A program made the position numbers and the translations under genes. DNA of 64,000 bases from an uncultured Woeseiaceae bacterium (lineage in GTDB: Bacteria; Pseudomonadota; Gammaproteobacteria; Steroidobacterales; Woeseiaceae): assembly GCA_945787845.1 (NCBI GenBank), contig CALZJH010000013.1, positions 63,196 to 127,195 on the forward strand. Reading direction: 5' to 3'. Below the pieces are notes generated by a model, which made no database searches, had not been told where the DNA came from, and saw nothing but the letters and a program-made list of their open reading frames with translations. Below are positions 19,356 through 29,245 of this stretch, piece after piece; within the stretch, counting starts at the first letter, position 1, and each line of letters begins with the position of its first letter.

Positions 19356-19371
19356 GGGAGCCTGAGCTCCC
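19356..19371 (+). promoter_or_regulatory. Hairpin in the rpsA leader
   Basis: GGGAGC (19356-19361), loop CTGA, GCTCCC (19366-19371), ending 13 bp before the rpsA ATG. The start region (CTTGGTTAACTAACATG) has no Shine-Dalgarno. Gammaproteobacterial rpsA leaders are folded, lack a good ribosome site and are bound by S1 itself for autogenous control; this hairpin fits that picture. Confidence 0.5.
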
Positions 19372-19384
19372 TTGGTTAACTAAC

Positions 19385-21067
19385 ATGTCTGAAAGTTTTG
19401 CTGAATTATTTGAAGAGAGTTTTGCCAGTCAACAGATAAAGCCGGGATCCATCATCACCGGTATTGTTGTCGCAATTAATGACGATGTCGTACTCGTCAG
19501 CGCAGGCCTCAAGTCTGAGGCTGTAATCCCCGTAGAACAGTTTAAGAACGACAAACGCGAAGGCGAACTCTCCGTTGGAGATGAAGTTGAAGTCGCACTC
19601 GATGCCGTGGAAGACGGCTTTGGTGAGACCAAGCTTTCACGTGAGAAAGCGATCCGGGCACGTACCTGGATTGAGCTTGAGAAGGCCTTTGAGGCAGGTG
19701 AAGTTGTCGAGGGCGTGATCAACGGTCGCGTCAAAGGCGGTTTCACGGTCGAGATCGACAATGTCCGAGCGTTCCTGCCGGGTTCGCTTGTCGACGTACG
19801 TCCGGTTCGCGATCCTGGCTACCTCGAAGGCAAGAGCCTTGAATTCAAGGTCATCAAGCTCGACCAGAAGCGTAACAACGTGGTGGTATCGCGCCGTGCG
19901 GTTGTCGAAACGGAATACTCTGCCGAGCGTGAGAAGTTGCTCGAAGAGCTGCAGGAAGGTAATACCGTCAAGGGAATTGTAAAGAACCTGACAGACTATG
20001 GCGCCTTTGTGGACTTGGGCGGAATTGACGGGTTGCTGCACATCACGGATATGGCCTGGAAGCGCGTCAAGCATCCTTCCGAGGTTGTTGAAGTGGGACA
20101 GGAAATCGACGTCAAGATCCTCAAGTTCGATCGTGAGCGCCAGCGCGTTTCACTCGGTATGAAGCAGCTCGGCGACGATCCGTGGCAGGATCTCGCGCGT
20201 CGTTACCCGCCGCAGACACGTATCTTCGGCAAGGTTACGAACATTGCTGACTACGGTTGCTTCGTCGAGATCGAAGATGGGGTCGAAGGCCTCGTCCACG
20301 TCTCCGAAATGGACTGGACCAACAAGAACGTCAATCCGTCACGCGTGGTTGCGGTTGGTGAGGAAGTGGAAGTCATGGTCATCGAGATCGACGAGGAACG
20401 TCGTCGTATTTCGCTGGGCATCAAGCAGTGCAAGTCGAACCCCTGGGCCGAGTTCTCTGCGACGTTCAACCGCAACGACAAGGTTACCGGCCAGATCAAG
20501 TCGATCACGGACTTCGGTATCTTCATCGGTCTCGACGGCGGCATCGACGGCCTCGTTCATCTCTCGGATATTTCCTGGGATCTGCCTGGCGAAGAAGCCG
20601 TGCGGAACTACAAGAAGGGCCAGGAGATCGAGGCTGCAGTACTGGCCATCGACTCGGAACGTGAGCGCATCTCACTCGGTATCAAGCAGATGGAGAAGGA
20701 TCCCTTCTCGAACTGGCTGGCTGCGCATCCCAAGAACTCAATCGTCACGGGCACGGTTACCGAAGTCGACGCTCGCGGTGCGATCGTCGATCTTGGCGAC
20801 GGTATCGAGGGTTCACTGCGTGCTTCCGAGCTGGCCCGTGGCCGGGTTGAAGACGCGCGCACCATGATCAAGGTCGGTGAAGAGGTTGAGGCCAAGTTCA
20901 CCAATGTTGATCGCAAGAACCGTTCGATCCAGCTTTCGATCAAGGCCAAGGAAGTTCACGAGGAGCAGGAAGCCGTCAGCAGCTACAAATCTGACGTTGC
21001 TGCAGCCCCCGTGGGGACCACCCTGGGCGACCTTCTGAAGGAAAAAATGTCCGGCGGAAGTAAATAA
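19385..21067 (+). CDS. rpsA: 30S ribosomal protein S1
   Basis: 560 residues with six S1 OB-fold repeats starting near residues 21, 105, 192, 277, 364 and 451. Repeats 3 to 6 show the classic GxVxxIxDYGxFVxL and GLVHxSDxxW patterns ([59 protein letters not shown]). S1 recruits mRNA to the 30S subunit. Length matches the 557-residue Escherichia coli protein. Leader control is likely, see 19356-19371. A long GC hairpin follows at 21080-21107. Confidence 0.98.
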   Translation: MSESFAELFEESFASQQIKPGSIITGIVVAINDDVVLVSAGLKSEAVIPVEQFKNDKREGELSVGDEVEVALDAVEDGFGETKLSREKAIRARTWIELEKAFEAGEVVEGVINGRVKGGFTVEIDNVRAFLPGSLVDVRPVRDPGYLEGKSLEFKVIKLDQKRNNVVVSRRAVVETEYSAEREKLLEELQEGNTVKGIVKNLTDYGAFVDLGGIDGLLHITDMAWKRVKHPSEVVEVGQEIDVKILKFDRERQRVSLGMKQLGDDPWQDLARRYPPQTRIFGKVTNIADYGCFVEIEDGVEGLVHVSEMDWTNKNVNPSRVVAVGEEVEVMVIEIDEERRRISLGIKQCKSNPWAEFSATFNRNDKVTGQIKSITDFGIFIGLDGGIDGLVHLSDISWDLPGEEAVRNYKKGQEIEAAVLAIDSERERISLGIKQMEKDPFSNWLAAHPKNSIVTGTVTEVDARGAIVDLGDGIEGSLRASELARGRVEDARTMIKVGEEVEAKFTNVDRKNRSIQLSIKAKEVHEEQEAVSSYKSDVAAAPVGTTLGDLLKEKMSGGSK

Positions 21068-21079
21068 TAAGTAAAAAAG

Positions 21080-21107
21080 GTAGCCCAGACCGGGTGGTCT
21101 GGGCTAC
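21080..21107 (+). terminator. Terminator-like hairpin after rpsA
   Basis: Perfect 12-bp stem GTAGCCCAGACC (21080-21091), loop GGGT, GGTCTGGGCTAC (21096-21107). The following TATTGCCTTT is a weak T tract, so partial read-through into ihfB is possible. Confidence 0.65.
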
Positions 21108-21162
21108 TATTGCCTTTAATATCCGTGAGTTACGCTAAATCGGCGGTACGGAATAAGGTGAA

Positions 21163-21465
21163 ATGACAAAATCAGAACTGATAGAAGCCATCTCCCGCAA
21201 GCAGAAACACCTGCCGGCCAAGGACGTTGAACTTGCCGTCAAGCATTTGCTGGACCTGATGAGCGACTCGCTGGCCAAAGGGCAGCGCATCGAGATTCGT
21301 GGCTTTGGGAGCTTCTCCCTGCATTACCGTCCGCCCCGCATTGGCCGTAACCCGAAGACGGGTGAAGCGGTCGCGCTGTCCGGCAAGTACGTTCCGCATT
21401 TCAAGCCGGGCAAGGATTTGCGCGAGCGCGTCAACGAAAGCCGTCATTTCCCGATCAAGAGTTGA
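21163..21465 (+). CDS. ihfB: Integration host factor subunit beta
   Basis: 100 residues of the HU/IHF fold. [13 protein letters not shown] and [18 protein letters not shown] are typical of IHF-beta, and the DNA-intercalating arm is [15 protein letters not shown] with the Pro at its tip. IHF bends DNA sharply; its partner IhfA is encoded at 35292. The position after rpsA is conserved in Gammaproteobacteria. Confidence 0.97.
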   Translation: MTKSELIEAISRKQKHLPAKDVELAVKHLLDLMSDSLAKGQRIEIRGFGSFSLHYRPPRIGRNPKTGEAVALSGKYVPHFKPGKDLRERVNESRHFPIKS

Positions 21466-21526
21466 TCCGCCGCGGCATCAGGCCGCATCATAGCGCCATG
21501 CTTACCGGACCTGCGGAGCGAAACGC

Positions 21527-21823
21527 ATGCTGAAACGTATCGGGTTGGCGATACTGATTCTTCTGATCGTCATTGTCATGGCGACATTTACCGCAAACAA
21601 CACCGGGATGGTCGACATCGATCTGGCGTTCGTCGAGGTCCATACGTCGATCCCGCTGGCGTTTACGGTGACGTTCGCCCTTGGCTGGCTCTTCGGCATC
21701 CTGTGCCTGGGCTTCTATGCTTTGAAACTTCTCAATGAACGACGGGTTCTGCGGCGGACGCTCAGAATGTCCGAAAGCGAAGTGAGCAGCCTCCGCAACC
21801 TCCCGCTCAGCGATGCCGACTGA
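21527..21823 (+). CDS. lapA: Lipopolysaccharide assembly protein A
   Basis: 98 residues, DUF1049 family. Two membrane helices: IGLAILILLIVIVMATFTANN and FTVTFALGWLFGILCLGFYAL. The TANNTGMVDIDL linker between them matches the family. The cytoplasmic tail is short and charged. LapA works with LapB in controlling LpxC turnover and LPS assembly. It overlaps the lapB start by 11 bp. Confidence 0.93.
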   Translation: MLKRIGLAILILLIVIVMATFTANNTGMVDIDLAFVEVHTSIPLAFTVTFALGWLFGILCLGFYALKLLNERRVLRRTLRMSESEVSSLRNLPLSDAD

Positions 21824-23006
21824 AAAAGCCCTCATACTGGCGGGTCTCTTCCTGTTGCTGGCCGCGGCCGGCTGGGTCATAGGGCGATTCGCGGAGCGCG
21901 ACGACGAAGAGGCGCCGCCACCGCTCAATATCGACTACCTCAAAGGCCTGAATTTTCTGCTCAATGAGCAGACCGACCAGGCGCTGGAGCATTTCCTGCG
22001 CATGGTTCGCGTTGACGACAAGACCATCGAAACCCACTTCGCCCTCGGCAGCCTGTTTCGGCGGCGAGGGGAGGTTGACCGCGCTATCCGGATTCACCAG
22101 AACATTATTGCGCGGCCGGACCTGGCATCAGAACAGCGCGACCAGGCGCTCTATTCCCTCGCAAAAGACTACCTGGCCGCGGGTCTGCTGGATCGTGCCG
22201 AAAAACTGTTCTCACGGCTGGCTGAAGGCTCGCGTTACCAGGTGCAGGCGATCGAGGCCCTGTGTGGCATCTACGAACAGGAGCGCGACTGGGAGAAAGC
22301 GATCGACGCCGGCAAGCGCCTTGAAGTGCTTGGCGGCCGTTCATTGGGACTGCAGATCGCACATTATTACTGCGAGCTTGCGGAAGTCGCGGCCGCCAAA
22401 GGCGACTATGCAGCGGCGCGCCAGTACGTCAAGAATGCGCAGGCCGGTCGGCCGCGGACGATGCGCGGCGCTTTAACTCGCGCACACATTGCGCGAGATA
22501 CCGATGACAATAAGACAGCACTCAAGCTGTACCATCGGATCATCGACGAAAACACCTACCTGATTGCCGAGGCGCTGCCCGAAATCGTGTCGATCTATAC
22601 GCGCGAAGACGAAATTGAGGAACTCGAGCGGGCCTTGAAAACTATGTTGGCCAAGAGTCCCGAAATGAATGCGCTGGTTGCGTATACGGCTATCGTCAAT
22701 GACATCGGTGGCATCCCGGTCATTGACGAGTGTGTCGAACAATACATGCTTAACGAACCCACGCTGGGTGAGTTTGTGGAGTTGCAGCAGTTGTCGAATG
22801 CCGGCGGCCGCGATTCGGCCATTGCGAAAGTCCGCCGCGCCCTGTCGAAGCTGGCGGCGGCGACTCCCAGGTATCAGTGCCAGGAATGTGGATTTTCAAG
22901 TCAGCGACTCCTTTGGCAATGCCCAAGTTGCCGCGACTGGGAAACGCAGCGTCCTGCCTCGCGCGTCCAGTTCGATACGATCCTGCAGCACAGCATAACC
23001 AAGTAA
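21813..23006 (+). CDS. lapB: Lipopolysaccharide assembly protein B
   Basis: 397 residues. An N-terminal membrane anchor (ALILAGLFLLLAAAGWVIG) is followed by the conserved YLKGLNFLLNEQTDQALEHF and a series of TPR repeats to about residue 340. The C-terminus is a rubredoxin-like metal site with two CxxC pairs (CQECGF and CPSCRDW). LapB (YciM) presents LpxC to FtsH for degradation. The lapA-lapB pair after ihfB is conserved. Confidence 0.96.
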   Translation: MPTEKALILAGLFLLLAAAGWVIGRFAERDDEEAPPPLNIDYLKGLNFLLNEQTDQALEHFLRMVRVDDKTIETHFALGSLFRRRGEVDRAIRIHQNIIARPDLASEQRDQALYSLAKDYLAAGLLDRAEKLFSRLAEGSRYQVQAIEALCGIYEQERDWEKAIDAGKRLEVLGGRSLGLQIAHYYCELAEVAAAKGDYAAARQYVKNAQAGRPRTMRGALTRAHIARDTDDNKTALKLYHRIIDENTYLIAEALPEIVSIYTREDEIEELERALKTMLAKSPEMNALVAYTAIVNDIGGIPVIDECVEQYMLNEPTLGEFVELQQLSNAGGRDSAIAKVRRALSKLAAATPRYQCQECGFSSQRLLWQCPSCRDWETQRPASRVQFDTILQHSITK

Positions 23007-23086
23007 AGCGCCCTGATTCTGTCGCGGACGGTAGGCACGGCGGCGACTAAGCTCCTTTTCTCGTTTCACAAAGAAAGGAGCTAACC

Positions 23087-23359
23087 ATGAAGATCCCGGG
23101 CATTGTCGCTATAGCAGTTCTGCTGCTGGCGTCGCCGATCGCACTGGCAGGGCAGGTCGATATCAACACTGCCGATGCCGAAACGATCTCGGCCGAGCTG
23201 AAAGGCGTTGGCCTGGCCAAGGCAAAGGCCATCGTCGAGTACCGCAAAAAGCACGGTCCGTTTCGGAGTGCTGATGACCTGTCACTGGTTAAGGGGATTG
23301 GCGAGCGCACCGTTGAGCTCAATCGCTCTGATATCAAGGTCTCAGGGCAAAAGAAGTAG
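23087..23359 (+). CDS. Exported helix-hairpin-helix protein, ComEA-like
   Basis: 90 residues. Signal peptide MKIPGIVAIAVLLLASPIALA with cleavage after ALA, then a single tandem HhH module: VDINTADAETISAELKGVG, KAKAIVEYRKKHGPFRSADDL, VKGIGERTVE. That is the DNA-binding domain of ComEA without the membrane anchor, a common short gammaproteobacterial form. It may bind DNA in the periplasm during uptake, but no other competence gene is nearby. Good GGAG ribosome site. Confidence 0.85.
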   Translation: MKIPGIVAIAVLLLASPIALAGQVDINTADAETISAELKGVGLAKAKAIVEYRKKHGPFRSADDLSLVKGIGERTVELNRSDIKVSGQKK

Positions 23360-23379
23360 GACTGTTACGGCGTCGAATG

Positions 23380-23406
23380 GCCAGGCCTGCCGCGGGTGGG
23401 CCTGGC
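23380..23406 (+). terminator. Hairpin after the ComEA-like gene
   Basis: Perfect 8-bp stem GCCAGGCC (23380-23387) with GGCCTGGC (23399-23406), 11-nt loop. No T tract follows, so terminator function is uncertain. Confidence 0.35.
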
Positions 23407-23491
23407 TCTCGTCGTTGGGTGTGACGGCTGTCAAGACTCGGCAACATGCTTTTCGTTATGATGCGGTCCTTCCTATAGGCAGGAGTTCCAG

Positions 23492-24364
23492 GTGGGCCAG
23501 AAAGTCAAAGCAGCCGTATTTCCCGTAGCGGGGCGTGGTACCCGATTTCTTCCCGCGACCAAGGCAAGCCCCAAGGAAATGCTGCCGATCGTGGACAAAC
23601 CCCTCATTCAGTATGCTGTAGAGGAGGCGATAGCGGCGGGTGCGACGAAGCTCGTGTTTGTCACGGGCGCGTCCAAGCGGGCAATCGAGGATCATTTCGA
23701 CACCGACGCAGAACTTGAAAGCGCGTTGGTGAAGTCGGGCAAAGACGAACTGCTCGCATCGATTCGCGGCATCGTCCCGAAGGGCGTGTCCTGCATTTAT
23801 ATTCGTCAGGGAGAGCCGTTGGGCCTAGGTCACGCGGTTCTTTGCGCGAAACCGGCAGTAGGCAATGAGCCGTTCTTTGTGCACCTGGCGGATGACCTTA
23901 TTGCGGGTGAGCCCGGCTGTCTTGCGCAAATGGCTGAGCACTACGAGGAGCACGCTGGCAGCGTCATCGCCGTCGAAACGGTTCCGCAAGAGAATACGTC
24001 GAGCTATGGCATCGTCGCAGTCGACGAAGGCGAGAATAATCGCATCACCAAGATCGTGGAAAAGCCGGCACCCGAAGATGCACCGTCAAATTCAGCGGTC
24101 GTTGGGCGCTATCTGCTGGCGCCCGACATTTGGGAAAAGCTCGAAAATATCGGGGAGGGTGCCGGCGGTGAAATTCAGCTCACTGACGGCATCGCTGACC
24201 TGCTGAGTGAGTCTGCTGTCTATGCCTATTCGTTCGACGGCGTGCGCTACGACTGTGGCAGCAAGCTGGGCTACCTGCAGGCGACAGTCGCTTACGGCCT
24301 GGAACATCCGGACACGGGCGAGGCATTCAGGGAGCACCTCGACGAGGTCCTGAAGAACTCGTAA
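23492..24364 (+). CDS. galU: UTP-glucose-1-phosphate uridylyltransferase
   Basis: 290 residues, starting at a GTG with AGGAG upstream. The nucleotidyltransferase signature is [30 protein letters not shown], followed by [16 protein letters not shown] and [17 protein letters not shown]. It makes UDP-glucose for LPS, exopolysaccharide and osmoadaptation. The C-terminal end ([20 protein letters not shown]) matches the family. Only 4 bp separate it from the following membrane protein gene. Confidence 0.96.
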   Translation: MGQKVKAAVFPVAGRGTRFLPATKASPKEMLPIVDKPLIQYAVEEAIAAGATKLVFVTGASKRAIEDHFDTDAELESALVKSGKDELLASIRGIVPKGVSCIYIRQGEPLGLGHAVLCAKPAVGNEPFFVHLADDLIAGEPGCLAQMAEHYEEHAGSVIAVETVPQENTSSYGIVAVDEGENNRITKIVEKPAPEDAPSNSAVVGRYLLAPDIWEKLENIGEGAGGEIQLTDGIADLLSESAVYAYSFDGVRYDCGSKLGYLQATVAYGLEHPDTGEAFREHLDEVLKNS

Positions 24365-24368
24365 TCGA

Positions 24369-24995
24369 GTGACGGGGCGTCTTTCACTGATAGTACTGGT
24401 TGCGGCGAATCTGCTGCCGCTCGCCGGCGTGTTCCTGTGGGACTGGGACGTCTTCCTTCTGTTGCTGCTGTTCTGGTGTGAGAACGTCATTATTGGACTG
24501 TTCGGGATTGCGCGGCTGGTGGTCGCCGCGGACCGGGACACGATCGTTTCAGGGCTCTTCTATCCCCTGTTTTTCCTCGTTCACTACGGTGGCTTCATGT
24601 TTGGCCATTTCATGGTGTTGTTCGGCCTGTACGCCAATCACATCGAAGACCTTGGCAATAGTGCAAGCCCCGCGGACTACTACACGCTGGTCGTGGAGAA
24701 CCTGAACTGGCTGGCGATTGCTGCGCTCTGTATTTCGCACGGCTGGTCGTTCGTTGAGAATTTCATGGGCCGCAACGAGTACGAGAGACTGTCACCCATG
24801 CAGGCCATGGGCTTGCCCTACAAACGCATGGTGATTACCCACGTGGCGTTGATCTTCGGCGGCTTCTTCCTGATTGAACAGGGTCAGCCATTGGCGGGGC
24901 TTGTTCTCCTGATCATTATGAAAATCGCCCTGGACATCACCTTCCACAAGAAAGAACACCAGAAGCTTGGCGAGGTCAGCTCACCGGCCGAATGA
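24369..24995 (+). CDS. DUF6498-type membrane protein
   Basis: 208 residues with about five hydrophobic helices: LIVLVAANLLPLAGVFLW, FLLLLLFWCENVIIGLFGI, FYPLFFLVHYGGFMFGHFMVLFG, LAIAALCISHGWSFVENF and VALIFGGFFLIEQ through LVLLIIMKIALDI. The WCENVIIGLF and FLVHYGGFMFGH motifs match DUF6498 proteins, function unknown. The FHKKEH motif ends the last helix. It begins at a GTG 4 bp after galU, implying co-transcription. Its last 20 bases overlap the convergent thioesterase gene. Confidence 0.75.
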   Translation: MTGRLSLIVLVAANLLPLAGVFLWDWDVFLLLLLFWCENVIIGLFGIARLVVAADRDTIVSGLFYPLFFLVHYGGFMFGHFMVLFGLYANHIEDLGNSASPADYYTLVVENLNWLAIAALCISHGWSFVENFMGRNEYERLSPMQAMGLPYKRMVITHVALIFGGFFLIEQGQPLAGLVLLIIMKIALDITFHKKEHQKLGEVSSPAE

Positions 24996-25767
24996 TCAGG
25001 GTCTGGAGTGCCGCCCCCACGACGCCCTTCGTGTCGTAGAGCATGGCGTGTGACATGCCGATGCCATTGGGCTCCCAGAATGACCGGGCCTCAGACGCAA
25101 GCCATATCGATTCGGGCTGTCGAAATACCACGAGTGTCAGGTCCGGATTGACGCACGTGTTTTCGCTAATGTCTGTATTGCGTGAAATTCCATTGCCGCA
25201 GTCGGCGAGGGGGCATAATCGCTGGAATGGGGTTGGCTCCTCGCCTTCGATAATGCCGATCGTTCGCATCCACATGGTGGTCGGGCCTGGGCCATTATCT
25301 TCACCGGGTGGCAGCTTGATTTCGATACCGGACGCAAAAAACGGGAGCCCATGAGACGCCACGGGGAATGGCCACTCCGCCGCGGTGGCATTCGTAAATT
25401 CGGGTCCACCACTTGGTGCGCTCGGGAAGTCGACGGGTTCGTAGGTTGCCAGGTGCAGGCTCTTGGCCTTAGCGCAGAGTTTGCCACCAAGATCCGTGAG
25501 TCTTGCAGTTGCAGTCGTCGCAGCGCGTCCGGCGCGGACTACCTCGGTGCTAATTCGAAAGCCTGCCACCGGAACTGGTCGAACAAAGCTGATGCTCAGG
25601 CGAACCAGTTGCTGTGAGGGAGCGATCGGTTCCAGGGCCCTCGCAATTACAGCGGTGACGGGACCGGCATGACACGCGTCGGCGGACCAGGGTCCGCGCG
25701 CGGGCCCATTGCCAACAAAGATGTCGTCTTCTAAGTGGAAGAACGCCGCTTGAGGGTCGAGAGACAT
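24976..25767 (-). CDS. Acyl-CoA thioesterase-like double hotdog protein
   Basis: 263 residues. The N-terminal half has the hotdog features NGPARGPWSADACHAGPVTAVIARALE and ISFVRPVPVAGFRISTEVVRAGR; the C-terminal half (PDLTLVVFRQPESIWLASEARS, GMSHAMLYDTKGVVGAALQTLII) is the second hotdog, as in TesB-related thioesterase-like superfamily proteins. It probably hydrolyses an acyl-CoA; substrate unknown. No partner genes nearby. It reads convergently toward the galU unit and a bidirectional terminator lies behind its promoter side at 25794-25825. Confidence 0.8.
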   Translation of the reverse strand: MSLDPQAAFFHLEDDIFVGNGPARGPWSADACHAGPVTAVIARALEPIAPSQQLVRLSISFVRPVPVAGFRISTEVVRAGRAATTATARLTDLGGKLCAKAKSLHLATYEPVDFPSAPSGGPEFTNATAAEWPFPVASHGLPFFASGIEIKLPPGEDNGPGPTTMWMRTIGIIEGEEPTPFQRLCPLADCGNGISRNTDISENTCVNPDLTLVVFRQPESIWLASEARSFWEPNGIGMSHAMLYDTKGVVGAALQTLIIRPVS

Positions 25768-25793
25768 GCGGCATTGTCGCCGATCTGGCGCAG

Positions 25794-25825
25794 AAAAAAA
25801 GGGCCTTCAAAATGAAGGCCCTTTT
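25794..25825 (-). terminator. Terminator after tRNA-Asn
   Basis: GGGCCTTC (25801-25808), loop AAAAT, GAAGGCCC (25814-25821), flanked by seven A on the left and four T on the right. On the minus strand it ends in a run of seven T, 8 bp past the tRNA. Confidence 0.88.
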
Positions 25826-25832
25826 CTGAATT

Positions 25833-25908
25833 TGGCTCCCCGACCCGGACTCGAACCAGGGACCAATTGATTAACAGTCAATCGCTCTACCAACTGAGCT
25901 ATCGGGGA
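25833..25908 (-). tRNA. tRNA-Asn (anticodon GTT)
   Basis: A 76-nt cloverleaf including an encoded CCA. Acceptor arms TCCCCGA and TCGGGGA pair fully, discriminator G. The T arm has GGTTCGAGTCC and the anticodon loop CTGTTAA gives GTT (25875-25873). Confidence 0.97.
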
Positions 25909-25938
25909 AAAGTTGGTCACCCTTAGGTGCGGGCCGCG

Positions 25939-25967
25939 ATTTTGGTGCACGCTTGGGTCCTTGTCAA
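25939..25967 (-). promoter_or_regulatory. Promoter of tRNA-Asn
   Basis: Perfect -35 TTGACA (25967-25962), 17-bp spacer, -10 CAAAAT (25944-25939), then a GC-rich discriminator, which is typical of stringently controlled stable-RNA promoters. The -35 overlaps the stop codon of the aminotransferase gene. Confidence 0.7.
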
Positions 25968-27148
25968 GCCATCAGGGCCCGTTTTATTCGGCGCACGGAT
26001 TCTTCGAGCATTTCCATTGAGCAGGCGAATGACAGCCGAACATGTCCGGGTGCGCCAAACGCGGACCCCGGAACGCAGGCCAGGTCGGCCTTGTTGAGCA
26101 GTAGCTCGACAAACTCCACATCGGAGGCCATGCCACGCGCGTTGAGAAGCTTCTCAATCCTCGCAAACGCGTAAAAGGTGCCTTCTCCGGGTCGGCACTC
26201 GATCCCGTCGAACTGGTTGAGGGCGCCAACGATATAGTCGTGCCGCTCTTTGTAGGCTGCGGTCATATCACGCACACAGGTCTGGTCGCCGTTCAGGGCC
26301 GCCACAGCGGCGGCTTGCGACACACTGCAGGGGTTCGTCGTGCTCTGGCTCTGGATGGTTATCATCGCCGTGATGAGCTCCTGCGGGCCCGCCGCGTAGC
26401 CAATACGCCATCCCGTCATGGCATAAGCCTTGGAGACCCCGTTGGTCGTCACGGTTCGACCCCGCAACGCCGGGCAGGCTGTGGCAAAGCTGGTGAACGG
26501 CTCCTCGGCCCAATGAATATGTTCGTAGATGTCATCGGACAACACGACAATGTCGGGGTGCCGCTCGAGTACCGCTCCGAGTTTTTCCAGCTCGGCACGG
26601 GTATAGCTCACGCCCGTCGGGTTCGACGGACTGTTCAGGATCAAGAGTCGGGTTTTGTCTGAAATCGCGGATTCCAGCCGGTCGGGCGTGATCTTGAATT
26701 CCTGCTCAATGCCGGTGTCGATCACAATCGGGTCGGCTTCCGCGAGGCGCACCATGTCCGGGTAAGACACCCAGTAGGGGGCCGGAATGATGGCCTCATC
26801 GCCCGGTCCCAGGAGTCCGAGACACAGGTTGAACAAGGCCTGCTTGGCCCCGCTGGTCACGACAATCTGTGACAGTTCATACTCGAGCTGATTCTCACGT
26901 GCGAACTTGGCCTGAATGGCCGTCTTGAGTTCGGCTGTGCCGTCGGTTGGCGTGTAGCGAGTCTGTCCGCCCCTGATGGCCTCAATGGCCGCGTCCTGGA
27001 TATGCGGCGGCGTATCGAAATCGGGTTCGCCGGCTCCAAGGCTGATGATGTCACGACCGGCGGCACGCAGTTCTGCGGCCAATGCGAGGACAGCACCGGT
27101 CGGTGAGGGTTTCACGGCAGCCATGCGTTTGGAAACTGGTAATATCAC
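25964..27148 (-). CDS. Aspartate/aromatic aminotransferase, class I, PLP-dependent
   Basis: 394 residues from the GTG at 27148 (GAGG 7 bp upstream); an upstream extension to 27571 would run antisense through uvrB and is rejected. Fold type I motifs: [46 protein letters not shown], the PLP lysine in [20 protein letters not shown], and the C-terminal Arg in PGHVRLSFA. This is the subgroup used for aspartate aminotransferase in many non-enteric bacteria (AspC/AatA). Its start codon is only 27 bp from the divergent uvrB start. Confidence 0.9.
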   Translation of the reverse strand: MILPVSKRMAAVKPSPTGAVLALAAELRAAGRDIISLGAGEPDFDTPPHIQDAAIEAIRGGQTRYTPTDGTAELKTAIQAKFARENQLEYELSQIVVTSGAKQALFNLCLGLLGPGDEAIIPAPYWVSYPDMVRLAEADPIVIDTGIEQEFKITPDRLESAISDKTRLLILNSPSNPTGVSYTRAELEKLGAVLERHPDIVVLSDDIYEHIHWAEEPFTSFATACPALRGRTVTTNGVSKAYAMTGWRIGYAAGPQELITAMITIQSQSTTNPCSVSQAAAVAALNGDQTCVRDMTAAYKERHDYIVGALNQFDGIECRPGEGTFYAFARIEKLLNARGMASDVEFVELLLNKADLACVPGSAFGAPGHVRLSFACSMEMLEESVRRIKRALMA

Positions 27149-27175
27149 TCGATTGCCTCTTTGATACGCAGCGCC

Positions 27176-29233
27176 ATGGTACGTGAAACGACAGATCTCC
27201 CCAATACCTCCAGCGAAGTACGCGACCGGCTGACACTGGTTTCGGATTTCGATCCTGCGGGGGACCAGCCTGATGCGATCGCGGGCCTGGTCGAAGGCCT
27301 GGATGACGGACTTGCGCGGCAAACGCTGCTGGGCGTGACCGGATCCGGCAAGACGTACACGATAGCGAGCGTCATAGAGCGAACCCAGCGGCCGGCGATG
27401 ATTCTTGCGCCGAACAAGACCCTTGCGGCGCAGCTCTATGGTGAGATGCGGGATTTCTTCCCGAACAACGCCGTGGAGTATTTCGTCTCCTACTACGACT
27501 ACTACCAGCCCGAGGCCTATGTGCCGGCGTCCGACACCTTTATCGAAAAAGACGCATCGATTAACCAGCACATCGAGCAGATGCGCCTGTCAGCAACCAA
27601 GGCGCTGATCGAGCGACCGGACGCCATCATCGTGGCAACCGTATCGGCAATCTACGGGCTGGGCGACCCTGAAGCCTACTTCAGCATGGTGCTGCACCTG
27701 ACCCGTGGCGATCGTATCGATCAGCGTACGATTCTCAGGCGGCTGGCTGAGATGCAGTACACACGCAACGAACTGGACCTGTCACAAGGTACCTACCGGG
27801 TTCGTGGGGATGTGATCGACATCTTCCCGGCGGAATCCGACCGGGACGCCGTGCGTATCGAGCTGTTTGACGATGAAGTGGAGTCGATCGCCTATTTTGA
27901 TCCCCTGACGGGCGAGGTGGTGCGCCGGGTGCCGCGGTTCACGGTGTTCCCAAAAACCCACTACGTGACGCCCAGGGAAAAGCTGCTTGAGGCCTGTGAG
28001 CACATCAAGGTGGAGCTGAAGGATCGATTGGGCTACCTTCGTAAGCACGAAAAACTTCTGGAAGCACAACGACTTGAACAGCGAACTTTATTTGATTTAG
28101 AGATGATCCGGGAGCTCGGTTACTGCTCGGGCATTGAGAACTACTCCCGCTACCTGTCGGGCAGGGCCCAGGGCGAGCCCCCGCCTTGCCTGTTCGACTA
28201 TGTGCCGGACAATGCCATGCTGATCATTGACGAGAGCCACGTCACGGTGCCGCAACTGGGCGCGATGTACAAAGGCGATCGCTCACGCAAAGAGACCCTG
28301 GTTGAATTCGGGTTCCGGCTCCCGTCGGCTCTCGACAACCGGCCTCTGCGATTTGATGAGTTTGAGACGCTTTCGCCGCAGACCGTGTACGTTTCGGCGA
28401 CGCCGGGCGACTATGAAAAAACGCACTCGGACAATACGGTCGAATTGCTGGTTCGTCCGACCGGGCTTATCGATCCCAGCGTCGAAATACGGCCAGCTAC
28501 CACGCAGGTGGACGACGTTCTTTCCGAGATCCACCGGCGTACGGCGAAGCGGGAGAGAGTGCTCATCACGACCCTGACCAAGCGCATGTCCGAAGACCTG
28601 ACCGATTACCTTCGCGAGCACGGCGTCGCGGTGCGTTACCTCCATTCCGATATCGGTACTGTAGAGCGCACCGAGATCATCCGGGATCTCCGGCTGGGCG
28701 CGTTCGATGTGCTCGTGGGCATCAACCTGTTGCGCGAGGGCCTGGATATGCCGGAGGTGTCGCTGGTGGCCATCCTGGACGCCGACAAGGAAGGCTTCCT
28801 GCGCTCCGAGCGCTCTTTGATCCAGACGATCGGGCGGGCTGCGCGCAATATCCACGGTACGGCCATCTTGTATGCCGACCGGGTCACGGGCTCGATGCAG
28901 CGCGCACTCGACGAAACCAATCGTCGCCGCGAGAAGCAGACGCTGTACAACCAGGAGCACAGCATCACGCCAAAATCAATCGTCAAGCAGGTTGCCGACG
29001 TGATGGAAGCTGCGTACCCGGTGCCGGGACGGACCGGTCGCAAAGCGGCCGACAGGAAGGGCGTGTACGAGGTTATGAGCCCTGCGCAACTGCTCAAGCG
29101 GGCCGCGAAACTAGAGAAAAAGATGCTCAAGCACGCTCGCGACCTGGAATTCGAGGAGGCCGCAAAGCTCAGGGACGAAATCCAGCATTTGCGCAGCGAG
29201 GCGTTTGGTCTGCCAGACAGCGACGCCGGCTAA
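27176..29233 (+). CDS. uvrB: Excinuclease ABC subunit B
   Basis: 685 residues from the ATG at 27176; a TTG at 27161 is possible. Walker A is [14 protein letters not shown], the damage-probing beta-hairpin is [13 protein letters not shown], the DEAD-like box is [12 protein letters not shown], helicase motif VI is QTIGRAARN, and the C-terminal UVR domain is [24 protein letters not shown]. UvrB verifies damage and recruits UvrC. No LexA-like box is visible in the 27-bp gap before it, and no clear Shine-Dalgarno. Twelve bases separate its stop from the convergent dehydrogenase gene. Confidence 0.97.
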   Translation: MVRETTDLPNTSSEVRDRLTLVSDFDPAGDQPDAIAGLVEGLDDGLARQTLLGVTGSGKTYTIASVIERTQRPAMILAPNKTLAAQLYGEMRDFFPNNAVEYFVSYYDYYQPEAYVPASDTFIEKDASINQHIEQMRLSATKALIERPDAIIVATVSAIYGLGDPEAYFSMVLHLTRGDRIDQRTILRRLAEMQYTRNELDLSQGTYRVRGDVIDIFPAESDRDAVRIELFDDEVESIAYFDPLTGEVVRRVPRFTVFPKTHYVTPREKLLEACEHIKVELKDRLGYLRKHEKLLEAQRLEQRTLFDLEMIRELGYCSGIENYSRYLSGRAQGEPPPCLFDYVPDNAMLIIDESHVTVPQLGAMYKGDRSRKETLVEFGFRLPSALDNRPLRFDEFETLSPQTVYVSATPGDYEKTHSDNTVELLVRPTGLIDPSVEIRPATTQVDDVLSEIHRRTAKRERVLITTLTKRMSEDLTDYLREHGVAVRYLHSDIGTVERTEIIRDLRLGAFDVLVGINLLREGLDMPEVSLVAILDADKEGFLRSERSLIQTIGRAARNIHGTAILYADRVTGSMQRALDETNRRREKQTLYNQEHSITPKSIVKQVADVMEAAYPVPGRTGRKAADRKGVYEVMSPAQLLKRAAKLEKKMLKHARDLEFEEAAKLRDEIQHLRSEAFGLPDSDAG

Positions 29234-29245
29234 ACACGTTCCCGG

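Noticed and set aside
27149..27571. N-terminal extension of the aminotransferase to 535 residues
   Set aside because: The extension is antisense to conserved uvrB sequence; GTG at 27148 has a proper ribosome site.
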